NCBI GenBank assembly: GCA_027035765.1
Contig: JALVUD010000015.1
Location: forward strand, 1 to 38,021
Length of the DNA stretch: 38,021 nucleotides
Source: Campylobacteraceae bacterium
GTDB taxonomy: Bacteria; Campylobacterota; Campylobacteria; Campylobacterales; Sulfurovaceae
Reading direction: 5' to 3'
Of this stretch, positions 7,515 to 14,824 are shown in pieces. The position numbers were made by a program, and so were the translations under genes. Under the pieces are notes generated by a model. It ran no database searches, had not been told where the DNA came from, and worked only from the letters and a program-made list of their open reading frames with translations. Every line of letters starts with the position of its first letter. Position 1 is the stretch's first letter.

Positions 7515-8261
7515 CTACGGGTTGGTCAGATCGAAAAATTTGGACTTCAGCGTCGCATCCCCGATCCACGTCACCTCGGCATTGACCGTTTTGTTGTGGG
7601 AGAAGACGAAGTCGTTGCCCGAAGCCGACTGGTGGCAGGAGATACAGCCGACGGGCTTGCCTTTGGCGACTCTTCCTGCCAGTTTCATCCCTTTGGGATT
7701 GCTCATGACCGAACCGTCGGGAGCGTACTTGATCCAGAACCAATCTTTATCCTCCGGGTCATAGCCTGGGCGTTTGGCCATCACCGTCACCGACTTCAGA
7801 TATTTTTTCGGATTGGCTGCGGCCTTCTCGACCGTCACATCCTTGCCCCGGTAATTGGTCTTGACGATGACCAGATGACCGTCGATGACTCCTTCGCTCA
7901 CTTCCCGTACCTTGCCGTGCGGAGGACCGCCCACATAGAGATGACCATGGACCCGGTCATAGCCCGCTCCGTGCAGCTTGGGCCAGAGCTTTTGGGCGTA
8001 GGCAACATCCTCGGGATTGCCGAAGGGAGGTTTCATCATTCCCTTTTGCATTGCCCCTTTTTCCATCGAAGCCGAAGGTTTCATCATCCCCTGCCCCATT
8101 TTCTGCGGTGTTTTCATCGTATCGGACGGAGACATCATCCCCGATTTTGCCTTGTGCGCCTCCCCTTTCTGACCCATTCCGCAAGGATCGGCCTCCTCGG
8201 CTGCCAATGTTCCCAGACCTGTCGCGACCAATGCGATGAGTATCCATTTTGCTGTTTTCAT
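7515..8261 (-). CDS. Cytochrome P460-like protein with Met-rich N-terminal segment
   Basis: 248 residues. A signal peptide (1-20) is followed by a low-complexity stretch (about 30-80) with many Met, Lys and His (MMSPSDTMK, MGQGMMK, MEKGAMQKGMM), of the kind that binds Cu(I) in periplasmic copper proteins. The C-terminal part looks like a P460 domain and ends with the heme site CISCH (206-210), followed by NDFVFSH. P460 enzymes oxidise hydroxylamine or handle NO, but many family members are uncharacterised. It heads an operon with the cytochrome c'-like gene and has a candidate copper-box promoter. The copper role is inferred from the Met-rich segment and context. Confidence 0.78.
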   Translation of the reverse strand: MKTAKWILIALVATGLGTLAAEEADPCGMGQKGEAHKAKSGMMSPSDTMKTPQKMGQGMMKPSASMEKGAMQKGMMKPPFGNPEDVAYAQKLWPKLHGAGYDRVHGHLYVGGPPHGKVREVSEGVIDGHLVIVKTNYRGKDVTVEKAAANPKKYLKSVTVMAKRPGYDPEDKDWFWIKYAPDGSVMSNPKGMKLAGRVAKGKPVGCISCHQSASGNDFVFSHNKTVNAEVTWIGDATLKSKFFDLTNP

Positions 8262-8288
8262 TTCGTCTCCTTTCGAATAGACTTCCCC

Positions 8289-8324
8289 ATTCTAATCGGA
8301 TCGGTATGCAAAAAGTGTGTAGTG
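8289..8324 (-). promoter_or_regulatory. Candidate copper-box promoter for the P460 operon
   Basis: Minus strand: TACACA-N5-TGCATA, ten bases, then -10-like TAGAAT, about 28 bases before the ATG. AAAGGAG serves as ribosome site. It has the same spacing as the other boxes. Confidence 0.5.
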
Positions 8325-8334
8325 TTTATGAAAG

Positions 8335-8360
8335 GTCATTTGATGTCATTCATGGTCATT
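8335..8360. promoter_or_regulatory. Three direct GTCATT repeats at 10-bp spacing
   Basis: GTCATT begins at 8335, 8345 and 8355, exactly one helical turn apart, directly left of the foldback element. Inverted copies (AATGAC) occur on the other side of that element at 8656, 8680 and 8690. Such phased repeats are usual for OmpR-type or other cooperative DNA-binding proteins. No binding protein is identified. Confidence 0.4.
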
Positions 8361-8361
8361 T

Positions 8362-8634
8362 ATCACCGCACCAATCAACTGCCTCAATTTTTGAGAGAGC
8401 GAGACGCGGTGAGATGTGTGCAAAGAAATCCGAAGGACTCCCCGTAGGGAATTCGAGGGCTTTGTTTGTGCGCAGATCGCCGCGTATCGCTCTCCCCGAA
8501 GGGTGCGGCACTTTTGCCCATATGCTGCGTTGGATTTTCTTGAATTAGCCTCCGGCTAGTCCTGCAAAAATCCGCCTTGCCTATGAACAAAATTGCCGCA
8601 TCAAAAGTTTGAGGTAGTTACTTGGTGCGGTGAT
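8362..8634. repeat. Foldback element A with 33-bp terminal inverted repeats
   Basis: The 33 bp at the left end (ATCACCGCACC, then TGCCTCAA) and the right end (GAGGTAG, then GGTGCGGTGAT) are imperfect inverted repeats. Inside, 8393-8409 pairs with 8480-8492 plus flank (GAGAGCGAGACGCGG against CCGCGTATCGCTCTC). The segment 8502-8604 forms a second long imperfect hairpin (TGCGGCA-n-TTTTG against CAAAATTGCCGCA) with a perfect apex TAGCC-TCC-GGCTA. The whole can fold as a three-way junction. It contains no credible gene. It is MITE-like or an RNA element; copies elsewhere in the genome cannot be checked here. Confidence 0.65.
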
Positions 8635-8655
8635 TAGGGTGTATTTCCCTGCCCC

Positions 8656-8695
8656 AATGACTGCACGTGCAGCGCGCATAATGACCTCAAATGAC
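8656..8695. promoter_or_regulatory. Inverted AATGAC repeats with central palindrome
   Basis: AATGAC occurs at 8656, 8680 and 8690 (the last two 10 bp apart), mirroring the GTCATT array on the left side of element A. A perfect 12-bp palindrome, CTGCACGTGCAG, lies at 8661-8672. The rest of the gap to the kinase gene at 8716 shows nothing else. Confidence 0.35.
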
Positions 8696-8715
8696 AGTGA
8701 AGCGAATCACAAAAA

Positions 8716-9924
8716 TTATTCTTGATCGCCGGCACCGCCTTTTTCCCGAAGCGACCGGAAATCGAAGACGAAGCGGCTCCCCTCCCCTTTGGCCGACTCC
8801 ACCTCCAGGCCGATGCCGTGATCCCGGCAGATCTGGGCGACGATACTCAAACCGATCCCGAAGCCTCCCCGCTCCTTGTTGGCCCGTGTATAGCGCTTGA
8901 AGATCTCCCGGCGCTCGTCAGGGCTCATACCGATTCCCCGGTCCGCCACACTCAAACGGCACCGCTCCAGGGTCACGGTCACCTCCCCGCCCGGATCGCT
9001 GTATTTGATGGCATTGGAGAGGACGTTGTCGATGAGGCGGCGGAGCTCCTCCCGGTTCATCCGGATACGGCAGGGCTCCAGCCGGATATCGAAGGCGATT
9101 CGTTTGCTCTGGGCCAGCGGCTCCATGGCGTCACAGCGCTCGGCACAGATCTCGGCCAGGTCCAGCGCTTCGCTTCTGTTCTCCTCCACCTCCCGGCCCA
9201 AACCGTAGGCGAGGCTGTCGTACATGGTGCTGAGCCGCTGGGCACTGGCTTTCAATCGCCGCAGTTTTTTCTCCTCCACCCCTTTGAGCTGCCGAATCGT
9301 CATCAAAATCGCTGAAACGGGGGTGTTGAGCTCGTGGGTGGTCTCCTCGATGAAGCGGTCCAGCGCCTCGATCTTCTCCCGGATCGGGCGCATGAACAGC
9401 CGCGCCAGGAAATACCCCACCACCGACATGAAGAGAAAGGAGAGGACCAGATAGCCGATGATCTTCCATCGCAGGGCCCGGATCATCCCCTTGAGCTTGG
9501 TCTCCTGCAGCGCGATGTAGGCGACCCCCTCTTTGCCCAAGGCGCACTTGATCGTACTGTAGCAGCTCCCTTTCCCGGCGTAGAAGGGCTTCTCGAAACC
9601 GGGGATCCCGCTGATTTCGCTGTAGAGGGGACGATGATCCGCATCGTAGTAGCCGACTTTGAACCGGCGGCTCCGGATCCCTTTGAGCACGTCGATCAGA
9701 TCCTCCCGGTCCAATACCGGCTGCTGCATCAGCGCCTGGGTCAGACGCGACTCGATCCGATGGGCTTCGGAGAGCATCTCGAACTTCATGGCGCTCTTCA
9801 TCATCGCGGCGTTGTGCTCGAAAAAGAGCCAGCCGATGATCGCCAGCAGCACGAAAACCGACCCCAGATAGAGGCTCAGAAAGCGCAGCAGCGAGCGCTT
9901 CTCATACCCGGTCAGCGGCGTCAA
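8716..9924 (-). CDS. Sensor histidine kinase of the copper-block two-component system
   Basis: 402 residues. Two transmembrane helices (about 17-36 and 153-176) enclose a periplasmic sensor domain of about 115 residues that has two cysteines (SCYSTIKCALG) and several His and Met residues. The H-box has His197 in ETTHELNTP, followed by N (LIDNVLSNAIKYSD), DRGIGM and GFGIGLSI motifs. Its start overlaps the response regulator by 23 bases, so the pair is made together. Copper sensing is inferred from the neighbours and from the shared promoter box, not from the domain itself. Confidence 0.85.
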   Translation of the reverse strand: MTPLTGYEKRSLLRFLSLYLGSVFVLLAIIGWLFFEHNAAMMKSAMKFEMLSEAHRIESRLTQALMQQPVLDREDLIDVLKGIRSRRFKVGYYDADHRPLYSEISGIPGFEKPFYAGKGSCYSTIKCALGKEGVAYIALQETKLKGMIRALRWKIIGYLVLSFLFMSVVGYFLARLFMRPIREKIEALDRFIEETTHELNTPVSAILMTIRQLKGVEEKKLRRLKASAQRLSTMYDSLAYGLGREVEENRSEALDLAEICAERCDAMEPLAQSKRIAFDIRLEPCRIRMNREELRRLIDNVLSNAIKYSDPGGEVTVTLERCRLSVADRGIGMSPDERREIFKRYTRANKERGGFGIGLSIVAQICRDHGIGLEVESAKGEGSRFVFDFRSLREKGGAGDQE

Positions 9925-10567
9925 TGCGGTACCCCTCCCCTTTGACGTTTTCGATCATATCATGCCCCAGAATCTTGCGGAGATTTTTGATGTAGGTGCG
10001 GATGGTGGCATAGGCAGGAGTCTGATCCTCCTCCCAGACATTGGCGATGAGTTCGTCGAAGGAGACCACCTCCCCCCGGCGGCTGAGCAGATAGCCCAGG
10101 ATCATCGACTCCTTGGCCTTGAGCGGGATTCGCTCCCCCTCCGGCCCCAGCAGCAGATGCCGCTCCGGCTGAAAGGTATAGGGCCCGCACTCCCGGATAT
10201 CCCCTCCCCCCTGGCGCAGATGGTGCTCGATCCGTATCGCCAACTCCTCCAGGTCGAAGGGCTTTTTCAGATAATCCTCCGCCCCCAGATCGAAGCCTTT
10301 GCGCAGATTCTTCAGGTCCCCAAGGGAGGTGATGAAAATGGCCGGGGTGCGGTTGCGGATCTCCCGGAGGTACTCCAGCATCTCAAAGCCGTCGATCTCG
10401 GGGACGTTCACATCGAGCAGGAGCATGTCGTAATGCTCCTTCATCGCCGCATCCAGCGCCGACTCCCCGTCGTAGTAGCAGTCGACCCGGTAACCCCGCT
10501 CGATCAAAAACTCTTCGATGATCTCCTGGAGAATGATGTCGTCTTCGAGCAGCAGTATTCTTCGCAT
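9902..10567 (-). CDS. OmpR/PhoB-family response regulator
   Basis: 221 residues. Receiver domain with acidic pair LEDD (8-10), phospho-acceptor Asp52 (LLLDVNVPEIDG) and the conserved Lys in LKKPFD. The C-terminal winged-helix domain ends with ATIRTYIKNLRKILG, the recognition helix region, and GEGYRI. Proteins of this class bind tandem half-sites about 11 bp apart. The gene has such a tandem box in its own promoter (10600-10636) and the same box stands before five other operons here, so it is the best candidate for the shared regulator. The gene is the first of the RR-kinase operon. Confidence 0.88.
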   Translation of the reverse strand: MRRILLLEDDIILQEIIEEFLIERGYRVDCYYDGESALDAAMKEHYDMLLLDVNVPEIDGFEMLEYLREIRNRTPAIFITSLGDLKNLRKGFDLGAEDYLKKPFDLEELAIRIEHHLRQGGGDIRECGPYTFQPERHLLLGPEGERIPLKAKESMILGYLLSRRGEVVSFDELIANVWEEDQTPAYATIRTYIKNLRKILGHDMIENVKGEGYRIDAADRV

Positions 10568-10599
10568 CTTCCATCCCTTTCCCGCATTGTATCACTCTC

Positions 10600-10636
10600 A
10601 TAGTAGCCTGCGACTGTGTAAGCGGTTGCACGTAGC
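10600..10636 (-). promoter_or_regulatory. Candidate copper box in the response-regulator promoter
   Basis: Minus strand: TGCAAC-N4-TACACA, nine bases, then -10-like TACTAT. The upstream half-site is weaker and one base closer than in the other boxes. It shares the start GCTAC with the box of the multicopper oxidase. It would allow autoregulation. Confidence 0.4.
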
Positions 10637-10693
10637 TGGAAGCGGAGAAAAGTGCAGGGAGTATCGTGCCGGAGAAGTTCTCCGGTCAAGGGA

Positions 10694-11215
10694 TCAGTAG
10701 AGCCGGTGGATATTCTCCAAAAGGTTGTCGACGGTGATGTCCTCACCATGCTCTGCCAGGAATTGGTTGAGATACTTCTCCGAGGCCTCCATGCCTCCCT
10801 CTTTTTCAATCTCGGTCAATTTCTTGTAGAGAGGGTCGAGGACTTCGGTGACATGGTGGGAGATCTTTTTGCGGATCGCCTTGTAACCGGTGATATTCCC
10901 CTGCGCGTCCCGCACCGTCTCGAAATCGGTGAAGACCCAGTAGTAGCGGCCGTCCTTGGCCAGGTTTTTCACCGCGGCGATAAAATTTTTTCCCTCTTTA
11001 AGCCGGTCCCAGAGGATTTTGAAAAGGATCTTCGGCATGTCGGGATGACGGACGATATTGTGAGGCTGGCCCACCAGCTCCTCGGGGGTATAACCGGAGA
11101 TCTCGGCGAAGTAGTCATTGGCGTAGGTGATAATCCCTTTGGGATCGGTGTCGCTCTCGATGTAGACGTTGTTTTTGAGTTCGATCTCTTCGTTACGGGG
11201 TTCGGGTCGTTTCAT
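10694..11215 (-). CDS. PAS domain protein, Aer/CetB-like
   Basis: 173 residues, soluble. Residues 16-125 form a PAS domain of the Aer type: GIITYANDYFAEISGYTPEEL, then GQPHNIVRHPDMP and NLAKDGRYYWV, features that go with flavin binding in energy-taxis sensors. The last 45 residues are helical and charged. It has no output domain, so it would work with a partner, as CetB does with CetA in Campylobacter. No such partner is in the window. It is read from its own start with GGAGGATCC upstream. FAD binding is inferred from family resemblance. Confidence 0.75.
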   Translation of the reverse strand: MKRPEPRNEEIELKNNVYIESDTDPKGIITYANDYFAEISGYTPEELVGQPHNIVRHPDMPKILFKILWDRLKEGKNFIAAVKNLAKDGRYYWVFTDFETVRDAQGNITGYKAIRKKISHHVTEVLDPLYKKLTEIEKEGGMEASEKYLNQFLAEHGEDITVDNLLENIHRLY

Positions 11216-11281
11216 GGGATCCTCCTTTAGATCATGTTACGTGCTTAACGTCAAGTGCTTCGAAATATATCTTCTCGCTAT

Positions 11282-11362
11282 GCGGGAATGAATTCCCGCT
11301 TCCAAAAATATGCGTTGCAAAGCAACGCCCCGAAATCATTCACCATTCATCATTCACTATTC
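11282..11362. repeat. Hairpin plus heptad repeat, copy 1
   Basis: GCGGGAAT-GA-ATTCCCGC (11282-11299) and GCGTTGC-AAA-GCAACGC (11312-11328) are perfect hairpins. They are followed by CCGAA and four degenerate 7-bp units (ATCATTC, ACCATTC, ATCATTC, ACTATTC) at 11335-11362. The second hairpin and the heptads recur at 27.4 and 31.4 kb. It lies just downstream of the nosL-like gene and could end its transcript. Confidence 0.65.
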
Positions 11363-11367
11363 ATCCC

Positions 11368-11895
11368 CTACATCATATCGAGATAATGGACCAATCCATA
11401 TCCTTTGTCACCCACCTCCTGGAAGCTCATGATTTTGGTTCCGCCATAGCGCTTGACGAAGAGCTCGGCCCGGGTCCGGCTGCTGAGAGGAATCAGATCA
11501 TCCCCGTGCGGCCCCATGAGACGGGAGCCGAAGACATACCAGGCCTTCTGAAGCGGGATCCTCTCTCCGCTGAGATAGTCCTGCACAAACATTGTCTTGA
11601 TCGCTTTCCGGCTTCTCACTTTGTACAGAGGATACTTTTCCGGATGATAGTAGAAGTTGAGCATCGACTTGACCGAAGCGAATCGGATCTTTTTGCCGTT
11701 TTTGAGCACCATCTCGGCGGTGAATTTAGGCAGTTTGTCCACCGGAATCATATAGACGGGATCGAGACGGTTACTCCAGCCCGAAGCGGCGGGTGCCGTT
11801 TGGACCGAAGGTATCGTAGCGTTCCCCTCGTCCGCCATCACAGCGGTACCGCTCAGCAAAAGCCCGATCACCAGAAAAAACGTCAATCTTTTCAT
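11368..11895 (-). CDS. NosL-family-like protein without the CxxC motif
   Basis: 175 residues from Met 11895, which has GGAGG eight bases upstream; the longer frame to 11943 only adds residues read from a heptad repeat. A signal peptide (1-20) is followed by a domain with LPKFTAEMVLKNGKKIRFASVKSM and NFYYHPEKYP, which resembles the second part of NosL. The copper-binding CxxCM of true NosL is absent. It is the last gene of the nos operon, starting about 45 bases after the nosY stop. A role in maturing N2O reductase is inferred from position and resemblance. Confidence 0.65.
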   Translation of the reverse strand: MKRLTFFLVIGLLLSGTAVMADEGNATIPSVQTAPAASGWSNRLDPVYMIPVDKLPKFTAEMVLKNGKKIRFASVKSMLNFYYHPEKYPLYKVRSRKAIKTMFVQDYLSGERIPLQKAWYVFGSRLMGPHGDDLIPLSSRTRAELFVKRYGGTKIMSFQEVGDKGYGLVHYLDMM

Positions 11896-11926
11896 CTTCC
11901 ATCCTCCTTCTTCAATCTTCCATCCC
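11894..11926. repeat. Heptad repeat covering the start of the nosL-like gene
   Basis: Plus strand ATCTTCC, ATCCTCC, TTCTTCA, ATCTTCC in tandem. On the coding strand this supplies both the GGAGG ribosome site and the start codon region of the nosL-like gene. Confidence 0.55.
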
Positions 11927-11939
11927 GAACCTCGTCCGG

Positions 11940-12767
11940 TCACAGCAGATCCTTTCTTCTGAACAGAGTATAACCCAGCAAGGCAAATACAATTCCCAGA
12001 ACGATCGGGTAGAAAACCGCATAGAGCATCAAGAGGGTATGCCCCAGCGAATCGAGCAGATAGTAGGCCACCGGCCCGATCACTGTCAGTTCGGGATCAA
12101 ACAGGGCGATCGCCCCAATCCGGAAAGCCTCCATGGGATTGAGCATCGCGATCGTGATGATCACGCCGTCGGAGACCCGGTTCTGCATCATCAGTCCGAT
12201 GAGCGCCACATCGATAAAGGCCAGTAGCACGATCCAGGTCATAAAAGCGATCCCCAGCGCCATATCGTGGGATTTGACCGTCGTGGAGATGAAAAAGGCG
12301 ATTCCCAGAAAGACGATACAGAGAGCGAAGATCAGGGCCGAATAGAGTGACACCATTGCCCAGGGAATCGCCGCACCTTTGAGCACCCCCCAGCCGATCC
12401 CCAGAATCAGAGCGCCGATGACCGGAACAAAGACTGTGACGAAGCGTCCCAGGAACTTCCCCCAGTAGTAATCCCGCAATGAGATAGGGAAAGAGAGCAT
12501 ATACTCCAGAATATTGCTCTCCCGATCGGCAGAGATCGATTTGACGGTGGTGATGAGGATGAAAATCGGCAGGATGATGATGGTCACCTGCATAAAGACC
12601 AGCAGCAGACGGCTCAGCCCGGTAAAGCCCATCACCACCGAGTCGGTAATCCCGGTGATGAAAAAGAGCCCCATCAGTCCCCCAAAGACCACCGCATAGA
12701 CATAGAACCATTTCGATCGCAGGGACTCCCGGATATCCAGATAGGCCACCAGCAGCAGATTTTTCAC
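11940..12767 (-). CDS. nosY: ABC transporter permease NosY
   Basis: 275 residues with six hydrophobic segments, of the ABC-2 type. The motif SADRESNILEYMLSFPISLRDYYWGKFLG in the first cytoplasmic stretch is typical of NosY. With NosF it forms the transporter that acts with NosD in assembling the CuZ site of N2O reductase; the cargo is thought to be a sulfur species or copper. The start overlaps the nosL stop by four bases. It lies downstream of nosF and nosL within one leftward operon. Confidence 0.9.
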   Translation of the reverse strand: MKNLLLVAYLDIRESLRSKWFYVYAVVFGGLMGLFFITGITDSVVMGFTGLSRLLLVFMQVTIIILPIFILITTVKSISADRESNILEYMLSFPISLRDYYWGKFLGRFVTVFVPVIGALILGIGWGVLKGAAIPWAMVSLYSALIFALCIVFLGIAFFISTTVKSHDMALGIAFMTWIVLLAFIDVALIGLMMQNRVSDGVIITIAMLNPMEAFRIGAIALFDPELTVIGPVAYYLLDSLGHTLLMLYAVFYPIVLGIVFALLGYTLFRRKDLL

Positions 12768-13243
12768 GGTTGAACACCTCTCAGTTGATTGTTTTTCTCT
12801 TCGATCCTGTGGATCACCCGGACGGCATCTTCGAAGTGCAGCACCTTGTGCCCTTTGGGGAAGGTTTTTTCGCTGAAGGCGGCGATCCCGTAGGCCATCG
12901 GCGTAATCGAATCATCGGTATAGAGGGCCTTCCTCGCATCGAGCCACTCACCGGTTTTGGCATCGGTCACCCAGATTTTTGCCCGGTCCTTCCAGGGGAT
13001 ATGCTCCTCCTCCAGCCAGAGGGTCGCACAGCCGATGTCGTCGAATTTGTAGACTTTGCCGGTGTCGGGGTTGATGATTTCGGCGGCATATTTGCGTTCG
13101 CTTAGGACCATTTTGCAGCGTTCACAGACATCCCGGTCCCAGTGAACCGGTTCAAACATTCCCTTTTTCCGCTCTTTGCATCCGACGAGGATCGGTAACG
13201 CCGCCAGAGCGAGGAGGCAGAAATCACGCCGTGATCGGTTCAT
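12764..13243 (-). CDS. nosL: NosL, copper-binding lipoprotein for N2O reductase assembly
   Basis: 159 residues. The N-terminus MNRSRRDFCLLALAALPILVGC has a lipobox with Cys22, so it is likely a lipoprotein; the RRDF also resembles a Tat signal. The Cu(I)-binding motif of NosL is present as CERCKMVLSE. The core VYKFDDIGCATLWL and DSITPMAYGIAAF match the family. NosL delivers copper to apo-NosZ. The gene overlaps nosF by 20 bases and nosY by four. Confidence 0.92.
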   Translation of the reverse strand: MNRSRRDFCLLALAALPILVGCKERKKGMFEPVHWDRDVCERCKMVLSERKYAAEIINPDTGKVYKFDDIGCATLWLEEEHIPWKDRAKIWVTDAKTGEWLDARKALYTDDSITPMAYGIAAFSEKTFPKGHKVLHFEDAVRVIHRIEEKNNQLRGVQP

Positions 13244-13877
13244 CCTCGACCACCTTTCCCAGTTCCATATAGACCTTGCGGTTGACCAGCCCCTCCAACT
13301 CTTCGAGGCGGTGGGTGATATAGATCGCCGAATAGTCGTAATCGAGCTCCGTCAGCAGCCGGTAAAAGAGCTCCCGCGCTTTGGGATCGAGACTGGCGGT
13401 CGGTTCGTCAAACACAAACAGTCGGCTCCGTCGCGCCAGGGCAATGGCGATGAGGAGTTTCTGTTTCATGCCCCCGGAAAGCTTGAAAAAGGGTTTGGAG
13501 GCGTGAGCCTTGAGATCCAGATCCATCCGACCCGCCTGGGCCACTATCGCCTCCGCCGCGACGCCACTGCTGCGCTCCACGTACATCAGCAGCTCGTCGA
13601 TGCTCAGCTTGACCGGAGGCGGCAGCTGGGGGATGAAACCGATAGCCTTGAGGACCTCCACTCTCTCCCGGACCGGATCCCTGCCCAGGACCCGGATCGT
13701 TCCGCCGTCGAGATGGTAGAAGCCCAGCATCGAACGGACCAGGGTCGTTTTGCCCGCCCCGTTGGGGCCCAGCATCGCAATACGGTCCCCGGCCTCAATC
13801 TTCAGTGTGACACCGTCCAGAACCGGGGTGCCCAGAAACTTCTTGCGGACGTTGCTGATCTCGACGATGGGGCTCAA
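13224..13877 (-). CDS. nosF: ABC transporter ATPase NosF
   Basis: 217 residues from a TTG at 13877 that overlaps the nosH stop codon and has GAAGGA six bases upstream. A longer frame with ATG at 13937 exists but runs 60 bases into nosH and has no clear ribosome site. All ABC motifs are present: Walker A GPNGAGKTT, Q-loop (GFIPQLPPPV), signature LSGGMKQK, Walker B LFVFDEPTASLD and the switch His (ITHR). It powers the NosFY transporter needed for CuZ assembly. The start choice is uncertain; the function is not. Confidence 0.9.
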   Translation of the reverse strand: MSPIVEISNVRKKFLGTPVLDGVTLKIEAGDRIAMLGPNGAGKTTLVRSMLGFYHLDGGTIRVLGRDPVRERVEVLKAIGFIPQLPPPVKLSIDELLMYVERSSGVAAEAIVAQAGRMDLDLKAHASKPFFKLSGGMKQKLLIAIALARRSRLFVFDEPTASLDPKARELFYRLLTELDYDYSAIYITHRLEELEGLVNRKVYMELGKVVEDEPITA

Positions 13878-14785
13878 ATCAGATCCTTCAATCGGAAGGT
13901 GTAGTTGTAGGCATCGGTATGGCAGACATCGAAACAACGGGCACAGAGAGTACAGTCGCCGTTGACGACGAGCTGTTTGTTGATCCCCTTCTCTTTGCGC
14001 TCCTTGTCATATTTGGGCTTGGTGAACTCGATGACGTGGTTCTCGAAGCAGGCATCCAGACAGGCACCGCAGTGGTCGCATTTGTCCATATCCCACTGCA
14101 CCCGCGTCGCACTGATCCAGCCGACCAGATTGTAGGTGGTTCCCACCGGACAGATATATTTGCACCACATCCGACGGGAGTAAAAGACCTCGAAGGCCAG
14201 AATTACCAGAACCCAGACGATCGCCAGACTCCAGCCGTAGACGATGAATCGGCTCAGGATCCCGATGGGGTTGATGATCTCGAAAACCAGAATCCCGTCA
14301 AAGAAGGTCACGATCAGAAAGACCGCCCAGAAGGCGAAACGGATCCTCGGATCCCATTTCCGCTCCTTGATGATCTTTTTGCGGACCAGCTGCTGATGCC
14401 AATACTCCCCGATCTCACTGAGCACACCGTAGGGACAGGCCCAGGCGCAGAAGGTTTTGCCCCCCACCAGCAGATAGAAGACAAAGATCGTCGTCGCCCC
14501 GATGATCATATTGGTATGAATCACATGGGTCGCCGCCCAGGTCTCCAGCGCGGTAAAAAGATCGATCATGTGAAAGCCCAGGAGCCTCGATCCGTTCATC
14601 GTCCCTTCCAGTAGCTGAATATCAATGTGATAGGAGAGGAAAAAGGCGATGTTGATGATGATGACGCTCAGCCAGCGCCAGAAACGCCAGGTGGGTCGGA
14701 TCTTTCCCTCCCGCGTCCTGTAGTAAAACGTCGAGAAAAACGAAGCCCTGAGAATCTCCCGAATACTGCTGTTATATCGATCCAT
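13874..14785 (-). CDS. nosH: NosH-type membrane polyferredoxin (NapH-like)
   Basis: 303 residues. Four to five transmembrane helices are interleaved with two CxxxCP motifs on the cytoplasmic side (CAWACPYG and CKYICPVG). The C-terminal region has two 4Fe-4S sites, CDHCGACLDAC and CTLCARCFDVC. The layout matches NapH/NosH quinol dehydrogenase subunits. With NosG and the NosC cytochromes it is thought to pass electrons from menaquinol to NosZ in clade II systems. The 4-base overlap with nosF and the tight spacing from nosC2 (39 bases) fit one operon. Confidence 0.9.
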   Translation of the reverse strand: MDRYNSSIREILRASFFSTFYYRTREGKIRPTWRFWRWLSVIIINIAFFLSYHIDIQLLEGTMNGSRLLGFHMIDLFTALETWAATHVIHTNMIIGATTIFVFYLLVGGKTFCAWACPYGVLSEIGEYWHQQLVRKKIIKERKWDPRIRFAFWAVFLIVTFFDGILVFEIINPIGILSRFIVYGWSLAIVWVLVILAFEVFYSRRMWCKYICPVGTTYNLVGWISATRVQWDMDKCDHCGACLDACFENHVIEFTKPKYDKERKEKGINKQLVVNGDCTLCARCFDVCHTDAYNYTFRLKDLI

Positions 14786-14824
14786 GGTTTCTCCTTCCTC
14801 AGTACCGGTTCCCCGGCATTACTT

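Noticed and set aside
8384-8590. A 68-codon open frame on the minus strand inside foldback element A
   Set aside because: The sequence is fully explained by the inverted repeats and hairpins, and there is no ribosome site.
13878-13937. ATG start for nosF at 13937
   Set aside because: It would extend NosF by 20 residues with no family resemblance and lacks a ribosome site; the TTG with GAAGGA upstream fits better.
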